A DNA stretch of 64,000 nucleotides. It comes from UBA6244 sp963676875. GTDB taxonomy: Bacteria; Bacteroidota; Bacteroidia; Bacteroidales; F082. A program made the position numbers and the translations under genes. Within the stretch, counting starts at the first letter, position 1. Each line of letters opens with the position of its first letter. Below the pieces are notes generated by a model that had not been told where the DNA came from, ran no database searches, and saw only the letters and a list, made by a program, of their open reading frames with translations. The stretch covers positions 4,340,001-4,404,000 of the forward strand of contig OY781436.1 in assembly GCA_963676875.1 (NCBI GenBank). The letters are read 5' to 3'. Shown one piece after another: positions 35,343-44,757 of the stretch.

Positions 35343-37493
35343 ATGACCATAATTATCACACCAGCCAAACAAAGATACTTTCGGCTTTCGGTAGCCTTTC
35401 TCATTTTATCAATACTGTTGATGAATAATACTATGGTTTACGGAAACCAAAGTAAAATAGATTCTTTGAGCAGGATTTTACCGGAGATCAACGATGATTC
35501 AGCTAAATATGAAATCTATTTAAATCTGGGACTGCAATGGGAGGCAATCAATCTTGATTCTGCCATAATACAGTATAACCATTGTCTTGATATTGCTGAT
35601 CAAAACAATTGGCCTGCAAAAAAAGCACAAGCATACATCAACATGGGCTACGCGTATATGTATGTGCAACATTCCAAACGTGCTGAAGAGTTTCTCCTAG
35701 CCGGTCTGCGTTTTTATATTGAAGCCAATGATAGCCTTGGTATGATGAGGAGTTATTATAACCTGGGGTATTTTTATGGAACCTATGAGGATTTTACCAA
35801 AGCAATTGAAAACTTTAGAAAAGCTGAAGAATTTGCAACCGAATTAAACAATGAGCAGCTTTTGGCAAGCATTTATAATAATTTAGGTCTCATGTACAAC
35901 TACATGGGACAATATTATTTAGCAAACAACTATAATTTTAAATCACTTGAACTGAGTGAGAAAAATGGAGACAAAGCTGTTGGATATACGCATCTTAATA
36001 TTGGATTAAATTACTATGAGGAGGGGAATCTTGAAAAAAGTGTTGAACATCACATGAAAGCATTGGCCATTTTTCAAAAAAGTGGCACCAAACCAAATAT
36101 GGCACTCTCCCTCAAAAGCATAGGAGACGATTACTTTGACTTTAACTTAGATAGCGCGTTACAATATTACAATAATGCTTATTTGATTTATCGGGAACTA
36201 AATGATTTTGAATCTATTTCGCGACATTTCATGCTGATGGGCAATATAAATTATCAACAGAACAATTACGAAGTGGCTGATTCAAATTATCGAAAAGCAC
36301 TTGACATTTTCCCGGCGGACGGGAGTAAGAAACTTCTGTTTTCGATATACGCCAACATCATTGAATTAAACCTGCAATTGGCAGATTATAAACAATATAA
36401 CAAATATAAATTACTAAAAGAGGCCTTAAGCTATGCCAATAAAATGAATAAAATTGCCATAGAATCGGGGTCGTTTATTATGGAAACGGAAAGTTATGAA
36501 AAACTCTACAGAGCCTATATGAAATTCGGCGACTCACAACAGGCCATCCATTACGCTCAAAAATATATCAGTGCAAAAGATTCGCTCTTTTCTGAACAAA
36601 AACAAAAAACAATTACCGAACTCCAAACGAAATACGAAACCGATAAAAAAGAACTTGAAATCAGTCTTCTCAACACCGAGAAGGAATTGATTAATACTGA
36701 ATTGGCACAAAGTGATTCGCAACGAAAAATCCAGATGATAACGATTCATGTGCTCATTATTGGATTTGTGGTGGTCATCATTTTTATCTTTATTATCCTA
36801 AAATTTTATCGTCAAACAAAAAAAAGTAATGGCAGATTGGTCAGTCAAAATGTGATCATCCTGAAACAAAAGGAAGAAAAAGAAGTGTTGCTCAAAGAAA
36901 TCCATCATCGGGTAAAAAACAATCTCCAACTCATTTCAAGTTTGCTTAACTTACAAACGCAAAATATTGAAGACCAATCTATTATTACTGCCATCGCTGA
37001 CGGACAAAGCAGAATAGAGGCCATGGTATTAATTCATCAAAAACTTTATCAGGGTGTTAATATTTCAAGCATCGATTTTAAGGAGTATACATTACAATTA
37101 CTTAATCAGATTTCGGGACTTTATCCTGAACTAAAAGAGGTAGAAAGAAAGGTAATTGCCCACGACATTAAGCTTGACATAGACACATCGGTACCCATAG
37201 GGTTGATATTAAGCGAGTTGATTACCAACGCTTTTAAGTATTCATTCGCCGATAAAAAAGGATCAATTACCATCACACTTGAAAAAGAGGAGCATGACTA
37301 TACCCTGGTGGTGCATGACACCGGTCCCGGGCTACCTGAAGATTTTGACCCATCAACAACATCAAGCATCGGGTTACATTTGGTAAGGCGGCTTGCCCGC
37401 CAATTATACGGAACCTCTCATTACGAATATGAAAATGGCTCGAAGTTTATTATACGTTTTACTGACACTCAGGGAAGAAAGAAAAAAGAATAA
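35343..37493 (+). CDS. TPR sensor histidine kinase (HisKA_2 type)
   Basis: A 716-residue protein. It has a signal anchor (SVAFLILSILLMNNTMVYG), about eight TPR repeats in the periplasmic part (residues about 50-420; forms such as ALQYYNNAYLIYRELND), a short coiled coil, one transmembrane helix near 463-488 (VLIIGFVVVIIFIFIILKF), then the HisKA_2 box EIHHRVKNNLQLISSLLNLQ (His521/522). The HATPase domain has LILSELITNAFKYSF, HDTGPGLPEDF and SSIGLHLVRRLARQL. The stop codon overlaps the ATG of the LytTR regulator by one base, making them a two-component pair. The signal sensed through TPRs is unknown. This is a common Bacteroidota layout. Confidence 0.93.
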   Translation: MTIIITPAKQRYFRLSVAFLILSILLMNNTMVYGNQSKIDSLSRILPEINDDSAKYEIYLNLGLQWEAINLDSAIIQYNHCLDIADQNNWPAKKAQAYINMGYAYMYVQHSKRAEEFLLAGLRFYIEANDSLGMMRSYYNLGYFYGTYEDFTKAIENFRKAEEFATELNNEQLLASIYNNLGLMYNYMGQYYLANNYNFKSLELSEKNGDKAVGYTHLNIGLNYYEEGNLEKSVEHHMKALAIFQKSGTKPNMALSLKSIGDDYFDFNLDSALQYYNNAYLIYRELNDFESISRHFMLMGNINYQQNNYEVADSNYRKALDIFPADGSKKLLFSIYANIIELNLQLADYKQYNKYKLLKEALSYANKMNKIAIESGSFIMETESYEKLYRAYMKFGDSQQAIHYAQKYISAKDSLFSEQKQKTITELQTKYETDKKELEISLLNTEKELINTELAQSDSQRKIQMITIHVLIIGFVVVIIFIFIILKFYRQTKKSNGRLVSQNVIILKQKEEKEVLLKEIHHRVKNNLQLISSLLNLQTQNIEDQSIITAIADGQSRIEAMVLIHQKLYQGVNISSIDFKEYTLQLLNQISGLYPELKEVERKVIAHDIKLDIDTSVPIGLILSELITNAFKYSFADKKGSITITLEKEEHDYTLVVHDTGPGLPEDFDPSTTSSIGLHLVRRLARQLYGTSHYEYENGSKFIIRFTDTQGRKKKE

Positions 37494-38230
37494 TGGGAAA
37501 AGTTAAAATACTTGTTGTAGAAGATGAAATTATCATCGCCGATGATATATGTAATATATTGTCAAAATTGGGATATGAGGCACTTGATCCGGTAATTAAC
37601 TATACCGAAGCCATTGAAGCCATCGAGAAGTATCAACCCGACTTGGCCATTTTAGACATACAACTTGCTGGTAGTAAGGATGGTATCGATTTGGCATGGA
37701 AGATAAAAGAGGATTATGAAATGCCCTTCATTTTTCTCACTTCAAATGCCGACCCCGTAACCGTTGAGCGTGCTAAAAAGGTAGTTCCCCCGGCCTATTT
37801 GGTTAAGCCATTTAACAAAGATGACTTATATACTTCCATCGAAATGGCCTTGCATAATTATTCAAACGGTTTGGAGGATGCAAAATCCGCGACGCCGAAA
37901 AACAATGACATCATCATCAAAGACGCTTTTTTTATACGCAGCAACAACCTCTTTCATAAGGTTAAGTTCGCAGACATCACCTACGTAAAAGCGGAACACG
38001 TGTATGTTGAAATTTCCACAAATACCAACCAAAAGCATTTGTTACGAGGCAGTTTAACAGACTTTTCCGCAAAATTACCTGACAATTTTTTTCGTACACA
38101 TCGAAGTTTTATCATCAACCTCAACCATTTGGAGACAATCAATTATTTATACGTTGTTGTTAACGGGAATGAAGTACCTATCGGGAAAAACTACCGAAAC
38201 GAATTACTTAAAAAAGTAAATGTTGAGTAG
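37493..38230 (+). CDS. LytTR-family response regulator
   Basis: A 245-residue protein. The receiver domain spans about 3-122 with Asp55 (LAILDIQLAG), Thr-Ser after strand 4 (FLTSNAD) and Lys in YLVKPF. The LytTR DNA-binding domain spans about 140-245 (ITYVKAEHVYVEIST, then FFRTHRSFIINLNHLETI). It is phosphorylated in all likelihood by the overlapping TPR kinase. LytTR proteins bind paired direct repeats spaced about two helical turns; repeats with a 21-base period lie at 38741-38790, just before the next operon, which makes the giant surface protein gene its probable target. Confidence 0.94.
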   Translation: MGKVKILVVEDEIIIADDICNILSKLGYEALDPVINYTEAIEAIEKYQPDLAILDIQLAGSKDGIDLAWKIKEDYEMPFIFLTSNADPVTVERAKKVVPPAYLVKPFNKDDLYTSIEMALHNYSNGLEDAKSATPKNNDIIIKDAFFIRSNNLFHKVKFADITYVKAEHVYVEISTNTNQKHLLRGSLTDFSAKLPDNFFRTHRSFIINLNHLETINYLYVVVNGNEVPIGKNYRNELLKKVNVE

Positions 38231-38303
38231 AAACCTGGTTGCAATTGTCAACAGAAAACTCACTGGCAGGTCAGGCATGCGAGAAATTTCCTGAAACAAG
38301 CTA

Positions 38304-38452
38304 TTATACCAACTATAAATTGAAGTTAGCACTACGCTGTTGATGTATAATGCCGATATAGAATTGAAGAGGTTTCAGGAGCGAAGCGAACTTAAAGCTC
38401 ATTTCAATTCATACTCGGTATTAAAGCTCATTTCAATTCATAATCGGTATTA
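38304..38452. mobile_element. MITE-like element, copy 1
   Basis: Ends are imperfect inverted repeats of about 22 bases (ATACCAACTATAAATTGAAG at left; complement of CTTCAATT-like CAATTCATAATCGGTAT at right). The core, including AGGAGCGAAGCGAACTTAAA, is nearly identical, in opposite orientation, to 62015-62136. A stretch of about 30 bases (AAGCTCATTTCAATTCATA) is duplicated near the right end. It has no coding capacity. The remaining 38231-38740 gap shows nothing else I can name. Confidence 0.65.
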
Positions 38453-38740
38453 TCTCGAACGATCTAGCAGGAGAGAACCCTAAGAAAAGCCCTGCTCCTA
38501 CCATTTACAAATTAGTGTAACAGATTCTATATCTGCAATATACCGGATGTAGCTAACATTCACTTTGGAGATTTCTCCGCTCCTTCGTCGGTCGAAATAA
38601 CAGGACAGTCCTTTGGGTTTTGTCATCATACTATGTACATCAGAGTGGCGGAATCTATTTACTCAAGATAACTGCAATTACACTAATTGTACGATAATAA
38701 TGGCATGCCATTGGGAATAATCGATTTTCCAAAAAACTCT

Positions 38741-38790
38741 TCAGAACAAAAACCCCGAAGCTCAGAACAAAAACCCTGGTGCTCAGAACA
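38741..38790 (+). promoter_or_regulatory. Direct repeats with 21-base period, candidate LytTR operator
   Basis: TCAGAACAAAAACCC occurs at 38741 and 38762, with a third partial TCAGAACA at 38783. The 21-base spacing puts all copies on one face of the helix. They end five bases before a -33 TTTG. Position and spacing fit two LytTR dimer half-sites upstream of the giant gene. Confidence 0.5.
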
Positions 38791-38794
38791 TTCA

Positions 38795-38826
38795 TTTGGC
38801 GAAAACGTGTTTCGACAGTAATCTTG
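38795..38826 (+). promoter_or_regulatory. Promoter of the giant surface protein operon
   Basis: TTTG at 38795-38798, a 20-base spacer, then TAATCTTG at 38819-38826 (one mismatch to TAnnTTTG). The start codon follows 30 bases later. Confidence 0.6.
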
Positions 38827-38856
38827 CCGCAGTTTATTTTTAATTAAAAAATTGCG

Positions 38857-41800
38857 ATGAAAATGAAAACACGATTATTAATTTTAGTAACCATACTACT
38901 AACCAGTGTTGGCACTATTAATGCAGAAGTTTTCTTTGTTGATAGTAGTGCTACCGGAACCAACTTGGGCTGGAATTGGGCAAATGCTTACACACAGCTA
39001 CAAGACGCTTTGGATGCAGCCGTTCCAGGTGACCAAATTTACGTGGCCAAAGGAACCTATTTACCAACTACCATGATTGAAGGCGCAACCGACAGGCATA
39101 AAGCCTTTCAGATGAAAAACGGCGTTTCCATCTATGGTGGTTTTGCAGGAACAGAAACAAACCACGCCCAACGAACTGATTATGGGTTTGGCGAAACAAA
39201 TGAAACCATATTAAGTGGCGATTTTAATGGTGATGATGTGATCTCTGGAAGTGGTTCTACTTTGGCGATAACAAATAATAGTGAAAACTGTTACCACATA
39301 TTTAATCATCCTGAGGGATATGCCCTGACCAGTTCGGCAGTACTCGATGGCTTTACAATTAAAGGCGGAAACGCTAGCGGCGGTGCTAACCCTTATAACG
39401 ATGGGGCTGGAATTTATAATCAGGAAGGCCAATCACCTAAAATAAACAACTGCTATTTTATTGGGAACCGTGCAAGCGATAATGGTGGGGCTTACTTTGG
39501 AGCAAATGCAGCAGACGCTACAATTACCAATTGCACTTTTGCGCTTAATTATGCCACAGATGCCGGTGGTGCAATGGGAAACTACGATTCTGACCCTACA
39601 ATTACCAATTGTTTATTTTATGGCAATAAAGCAAAGGATGAAAAAGGAGGAGCAATTTATAATTATTCTGCATCCAGTCCTACAATTATCAACAGTACTA
39701 TTACAGAAAATTCATCTGTTAGTGGAGGTGGTGTGTATAACGAAGATAATTCTGATATTACAATTATTAATAGCATTATTTATGGAAATACAATAAACGG
39801 AGGAGTTGGAGTTCAGGTACGAAACTATACAAACAGTAACCTTACCTTATCCTATTCAGATATTGAAGGAGGAATAGATGGTGGGATTTATAGTTCATCG
39901 GGTGGTTCAACAATTGACAATGGAAATAATATAAACTCCGACCCTCAGTTTGTGGGAAGCACTTTAAACGTTCATCATCCATATTCAATTTGGGGTACTT
40001 CTCCCTGTGCAGATGCAGGATACGATGATGCCAACTCTCAACCCTATGACATTAGAGGGGTAGGATTTGACAGAAAGCTCTCTAAAACAGACGGAACAGC
40101 CGGAACAATTGATATGGGTGCTTATGAATTTAATATTAACAACGATCCTGTAAACACAGGAAGATATTATGTTGATGCAGATGCCTCAGGCAACGATAAT
40201 GGATCCAATTGGGCAAATGCTTTTACTTCATTTCAATCTGCTTTAGATATTGCAGTATCCGGTGATGAAATTTGGGTTGCCGCAGGAACCTATAAACCAA
40301 GTTCATTTTATGGTGGGCCTACTACAACTACCCGTTATAGTCATTTTAGAATGATCAATGGTGTGACAATCTATGGAGGTTTTGCAGGAACTGAAACAAC
40401 TGTAGCTGACAGAACTAATTTTGGATCAGGCGGTGCTAACGAAACCATTCTTAGTGGTGATGTTGGAACTCCTGATGATAATTCTGATAATTGTTATCAT
40501 GTTTTTTATCATCCGTACGGATTAAATTTAGATGGCACAGCCGTATTGGATGGTTTTTCAATTACCGGCGGCAATGCGAATCTCGGTAGCCAACATACAT
40601 GGGGTGGAGGCATGTATAATTATTCTTCATCACCAAGTATCATCAACTGCACGTTTATCAATAATACTGCCTTAGTTTATGGTGGAGGAATATGTAATCA
40701 TGTTAATTCTTCACAAATAGAGAATACTGTTTTCGTGAACAACACGGCTTCACTTGGTGGAGGCTTGGCTGATTATTATTCTTCATGTAACATTATTAGC
40801 TGCACTTTCACGAATAATACGGCATCCGGCCCGAATTTTTCTGGCGGAGGGCTGTATTTTAGAGAATCTTCTTCTTCTTTAACGAATTGCCTTGTCAATA
40901 ATAATACAGCAAATAATGGTGGGGGAATTTATATAAAGGATGCTTCCCCATCCATTACAAACAGTACAATAACTGAATCATCTTCCTCAGCACTTTATTG
41001 CACGGGAGCCACAACTAGCCCAACAATCATAAACACAATAATTTGGGGAAACAACGATGAAGCCGTATTAAATGTAAGTGACGGCAATCCTACATTTTCC
41101 TATTGTGATATTGAAGGCAGTGGCGGAAGCAGTAGTTGGGATACAAATTTAGGAACAAATGGAGGCAACAATATAGATGCAAACCCAAAATTTGTTGGCA
41201 GTGCTGTAAGTGCTGAACACCCTTATTTAATTTACGGAATCTCACCTTGTGCAGATGCTGGTGACAACTCAGCCAATAGCGAAACAAACGATATCCGTGG
41301 CTTTGGTTTTGGCAGAAAATTGAATAAAGAAACCGGTGCAACGGAAGGGACAATAGATATAGGGGCTTATGAATATAAACATGGTACTGACCCATATGCA
41401 CCTCCTGCAATTTATGTTGATTTTACTGCTTCAGGAAGCAACGATGGTAGCAGTTGGGACGATGCCTACACTTCTTTACAAAGCGCTTTAGACGAAGCGG
41501 TTACAGGACAAGAAATTTGGGTTGCCAAAGGAACGTACTATCCAAGTTCTGCTTATGATTTAACGGATTCTCCTCGATACTACCATTTCAGGATGATAGA
41601 TGGAGTAGCTATCTACGGTGGATTTGCAGGAACAGAGTCAGCAACATCAGAGCGTGCTAATTACGGTGCGGGCGAAGCAAATGAAACCGTATTAAGTGGT
41701 GACTTTAACGATGACGATGTTATTAGCGGAAGTGGTTCAACATTATCAATAACCAACAATAGCGAAAACAGTTACCATGTTTTTTATCACCCGAGCGGAA

Positions 41801-44298
41801 TGAATTTAACAACTACTGCTATTCTTGACGGCTTTACCATTTCGGGAGGCAATTCAGATGGAGTTTGGCCTCACCAGGCTGGCGGTGGTGTGTTTAATGA
41901 TGGTGCTTCTCCAACGATAAATAATTGTTCCTTCACCGGTAACACTGTAACCGACAGTGGTGGCGGTATATATAATAAGGGCTTCTCTACCCCAAATATA
42001 AGTAACTCTACTTTTTTCGAAAACTCCTCTAAATATGGGGGAGGAATAAGTAATGCTAATTCTTCTCCAAATGTTAACAACTGTAGTTTCTCTGGTAATT
42101 ATGCTTCCTGGAACGGTGGGGGAGTAAGGAATAACGATTTTTCAACAACCCCAAGTTTTACCAACTGTACTTTCTCCGGAAATTATGCTGGTAATGGCGG
42201 TGGTATATTTACCAGTCAGTCTACGGCGATAGTTGTTACCAATTGCCTATTCATTAACAATTCTACACAATATGATGGTGGAGGCATGTATATTGCCAGT
42301 TGTTCTCCAACTGTGGCTAACTGTACATTTTCACAAAACACCGCTTCACGAAATGGTGGTGGAATAATCATAAGTGGCGCTTTTTCTCCAAGTATTAGCA
42401 ATACTATAGTTTGGAACAATACAGCCTCAAGTTCGGGCAACAACATCTATAATCAATTAGGTAGCACCCCAACATTTTCCTATTGCGATATTGAAGGCAG
42501 TGGTGGAAGTAGCAGTTGGGTAGGTGCAACTTTTGGAACAAATGGCGGCAGTAATATAGATACTGATCCTCAATTTGTGGGTTCAGGGGATTATCCGTAT
42601 TCTATTCTTGGTGTTTCTCCCTGCTCAGATGCAGGAGATAATAGTGTAAACTCGGAAACCACCGATATTCGTGGAGGTTCGTTTGGTCGCACTCTTGATA
42701 AAGACAACGGTACTCTCGGAATCATCGATATGGGTGCTTATGAATATAATTTCAGTACAGATCCTCTGGCCGGTGATATTACCTGGAATGGCTCTTCAAG
42801 TTCAGATTGGAATACCACTGCCAACTGGAGCGGAGGTGCTGTTCCAACGGCAAGCGATAATGTGATTATTCCAAGTGTTGCGACTAATAATCCGATTATT
42901 GCTGCCGGTACTTCGGCAGATTGTAATGACCTTACCATCAACAGCGGAGGTGTGCTTACCATACAAAGTACAGTTTCGGGTACAGGCTCGCTCATAACCA
43001 CCGGTACTGTTACTAACAATGGTACTTTTACGGTAGAACGCTACTTAACCGACGGCATGTGGCATTTTGTTTCACCTTCCACCACAGATGTAACGGCCAA
43101 CGACTTTTATTGGAATGATTCACCTGTATGCTGGCTTACCTCTCACAATGAAACCGACGATACATGGACTTACAATACCGACTTAGTCACTGCCATGCCG
43201 CTTGGAAAAGGCTGGTCTGTTTGGGTAGACAATACAACAAAATCTCCGGCAACCGTCACCATGACCGGAGACATGCGAACCACTGATCTTCCGGTAAACC
43301 TGGCGAGAAGCGGAAACGGTTGGAACTTGATAGGAAACCCATTTACCTCAGCCATTGATTGTGATGCGATTAGCTGGACATCGCCCACCAGGCAAAGTTT
43401 TACAACAGGTACTCAATACGTATGGGATAACGATTATAATGGTGGTGATTATCGAACCTGGAACGGGTCGTCCGGTGATCTTATAGAGGGTATAATACCC
43501 ATTAGTCAGGCTTTCTTTGTGCAAGCCATTTATTCCGGTAATTTAAACATTCCTACTACTGCACGTGTACACAATTCAACAGGTTTATACAAATCATCTG
43601 AGCGAAATGGTGAGAGCCCCTATGTGCGTTTACAGTTGGATTTTGAAAACCATGGAAATACGGTGTTTATTGGATTTCCTGAAAATGGAACCGACTATTT
43701 CGACAACAAAGGCGATGCCACTAAATTGTATGCAAATGACGAATTTCCTCAAATGTATGCTTTGGAGGATGGTATAAAACTTAGCACCAATGCTTTAGCC
43801 CCTTTAAGTGGCGGAAGTAAAACAGTTTCATTGCATGTAGATCAGGTAGTTGATGGAGAATACACCATGACACTTTCGCAATTGGAAAACCTGCCCAATA
43901 TGGCAATAAGTTTGGAAGACTTGCAAACCGGAACAATCCACAATCTGGTAAACAATCCTGTTTATACTTTCCGTGCCTCTTCGGGTGATGACACCGGTAG
44001 ATTTCTACTGCATTTTAGTTCGTCACCTTCAGGAATAAGTGAGGATTGGTTTAACGACAAAAACGGTTTCATCGATATTTATACCGCAAACCACAACATC
44101 TACATTCGTTCCAAAGAAAAAGCAGTTAACGAGGCCGGTACTATTGAGGTTTACACTTTAGCCGGGCAAAAACTTCTTGATCAAAAAATTGAGGCCGGTA
44201 CCTTGGCTACCATTCCAATGGATGCAAACAATAGTTATTTGGTTGTAAGGGTTAAAAAGCCAACCGGAACAGTTGTAAATAAAGTATTCTTGAAATAA
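38857..44298 (+). CDS. Giant secreted beta-helix protein, three repeat modules, T9SS tail
   Basis: An 1813-residue protein with a signal peptide (cleavage near TINA). Three homologous modules of about 410-450 residues start near 28, 434 and 851. Each opens like YYVDADASGNDNGSNWANAF, continues with right-handed parallel beta-helix rungs (repeated ITNCTF, GGGIYN and NNTA phrases) and closes with SPCADAG...DIRG...GAYEY, the choice-of-anchor-Q type pattern. From about 1306 a different domain follows (ITWNGSSSSDWNTTANWSGG). The last 75 or so residues (IDIYTANHNIYIRS to VNKVFLK) are a T9SS sorting domain. A surface adhesin or glycan-binding fibre is likely; no enzyme motif is seen. DNA repeats between modules are visible (41101 and 42481 regions). 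Confidence 0.88.
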   Translation: MKMKTRLLILVTILLTSVGTINAEVFFVDSSATGTNLGWNWANAYTQLQDALDAAVPGDQIYVAKGTYLPTTMIEGATDRHKAFQMKNGVSIYGGFAGTETNHAQRTDYGFGETNETILSGDFNGDDVISGSGSTLAITNNSENCYHIFNHPEGYALTSSAVLDGFTIKGGNASGGANPYNDGAGIYNQEGQSPKINNCYFIGNRASDNGGAYFGANAADATITNCTFALNYATDAGGAMGNYDSDPTITNCLFYGNKAKDEKGGAIYNYSASSPTIINSTITENSSVSGGGVYNEDNSDITIINSIIYGNTINGGVGVQVRNYTNSNLTLSYSDIEGGIDGGIYSSSGGSTIDNGNNINSDPQFVGSTLNVHHPYSIWGTSPCADAGYDDANSQPYDIRGVGFDRKLSKTDGTAGTIDMGAYEFNINNDPVNTGRYYVDADASGNDNGSNWANAFTSFQSALDIAVSGDEIWVAAGTYKPSSFYGGPTTTTRYSHFRMINGVTIYGGFAGTETTVADRTNFGSGGANETILSGDVGTPDDNSDNCYHVFYHPYGLNLDGTAVLDGFSITGGNANLGSQHTWGGGMYNYSSSPSIINCTFINNTALVYGGGICNHVNSSQIENTVFVNNTASLGGGLADYYSSCNIISCTFTNNTASGPNFSGGGLYFRESSSSLTNCLVNNNTANNGGGIYIKDASPSITNSTITESSSSALYCTGATTSPTIINTIIWGNNDEAVLNVSDGNPTFSYCDIEGSGGSSSWDTNLGTNGGNNIDANPKFVGSAVSAEHPYLIYGISPCADAGDNSANSETNDIRGFGFGRKLNKETGATEGTIDIGAYEYKHGTDPYAPPAIYVDFTASGSNDGSSWDDAYTSLQSALDEAVTGQEIWVAKGTYYPSSAYDLTDSPRYYHFRMIDGVAIYGGFAGTESATSERANYGAGEANETVLSGDFNDDDVISGSGSTLSITNNSENSYHVFYHPSGMNLTTTAILDGFTISGGNSDGVWPHQAGGGVFNDGASPTINNCSFTGNTVTDSGGGIYNKGFSTPNISNSTFFENSSKYGGGISNANSSPNVNNCSFSGNYASWNGGGVRNNDFSTTPSFTNCTFSGNYAGNGGGIFTSQSTAIVVTNCLFINNSTQYDGGGMYIASCSPTVANCTFSQNTASRNGGGIIISGAFSPSISNTIVWNNTASSSGNNIYNQLGSTPTFSYCDIEGSGGSSSWVGATFGTNGGSNIDTDPQFVGSGDYPYSILGVSPCSDAGDNSVNSETTDIRGGSFGRTLDKDNGTLGIIDMGAYEYNFSTDPLAGDITWNGSSSSDWNTTANWSGGAVPTASDNVIIPSVATNNPIIAAGTSADCNDLTINSGGVLTIQSTVSGTGSLITTGTVTNNGTFTVERYLTDGMWHFVSPSTTDVTANDFYWNDSPVCWLTSHNETDDTWTYNTDLVTAMPLGKGWSVWVDNTTKSPATVTMTGDMRTTDLPVNLARSGNGWNLIGNPFTSAIDCDAISWTSPTRQSFTTGTQYVWDNDYNGGDYRTWNGSSGDLIEGIIPISQAFFVQAIYSGNLNIPTTARVHNSTGLYKSSERNGESPYVRLQLDFENHGNTVFIGFPENGTDYFDNKGDATKLYANDEFPQMYALEDGIKLSTNALAPLSGGSKTVSLHVDQVVDGEYTMTLSQLENLPNMAISLEDLQTGTIHNLVNNPVYTFRASSGDDTGRFLLHFSSSPSGISEDWFNDKNGFIDIYTANHNIYIRSKEKAVNEAGTIEVYTLAGQKLLDQKIEAGTLATIPMDANNSYLVVRVKKPTGTVVNKVFLK

Positions 44299-44312
44299 AA
44301 AAATGAAAAAAA

Positions 44313-44561
44313 ATGAAAAATATAATTTATCAATCCATCAGAAGCGTAATATTAGTTGCAGCAGTTTCCATTTCCTTAAACTCAAGTGCTCAGGGGCCAC
44401 CACCACCTCCGTCAGGTGGATCAAACAACGGTGGAAACCAAAATGGAGGAAATGCGCCTATAGAAGGAGGGTTATTTATCCTATTGGGGCTAGGTGCAGC
44501 TTATGGAGGCAAAAAAATCTATCAACTCTACCGGGAGGGTGAGGAAGCCCTTGAGGAATAG
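44313..44561 (+). CDS. Small secreted PID-CTERM-like protein
   Basis: An 82-residue protein: signal peptide (cleavage near SSAQ), a Pro/Gly/Asn-rich linker (GPPPPPSGGSNNGGNQNGG), then the C-terminal motif APIEGGLFILLGLGAAYGGKK with a short transmembrane helix and basic end. This matches the PID-CTERM sorting pattern of Bacteroidota (Pro-Ile-Asp-Gly-Gly, helix, Tyr-Gly-x-Lys-Lys), with Glu51 instead of Asp. It starts 14 bases after the giant protein gene and is followed by a terminator, so both are one operon. It may be a membrane partner or processed peptide; function is unknown. The alternative frame from 44303 is a shadow. Confidence 0.8.
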   Translation: MKNIIYQSIRSVILVAAVSISLNSSAQGPPPPPSGGSNNGGNQNGGNAPIEGGLFILLGLGAAYGGKKIYQLYREGEEALEE

Positions 44562-44611
44562 ACCGTTTAATAGGGTTGATTTCAAACATTAACACTTTTG
44601 GTATTTTAATC

Positions 44612-44655
44612 ACAGCGAAGAAACCCCAACATAAAGGGGTTTCTTCGCTGTTTTA
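44612..44655 (+). terminator. Intrinsic terminator
   Basis: Perfect arms of at least 15 bases (CAGCGAAGAAACCCC and GGGGTTTCTTCGCTG) around an eight-base loop, followed by TTTTA. It ends the giant protein and PID-CTERM operon. Confidence 0.93.
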
Positions 44656-44757
44656 TCAGGAAAATATTTTTCATGACGATGAATAGCCGCTATATACAAG
44701 TCAAAAACCGGATATGGCCTATTACATTAAAACAGCTTGAAACATAGTATATCCGGG

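Noticed and set aside
38741..38790. CRISPR-like or simple tandem repeat only
   Set aside because: Only two full copies and one partial copy; position next to a promoter fits an operator better.
44303..44542. 79-codon plus-strand frame overlapping the PID-CTERM-like gene
   Set aside because: Lys/Arg/Trp-rich and lacks a signal peptide; the overlapping frame from 44313 has a clear signal peptide and sorting motif.
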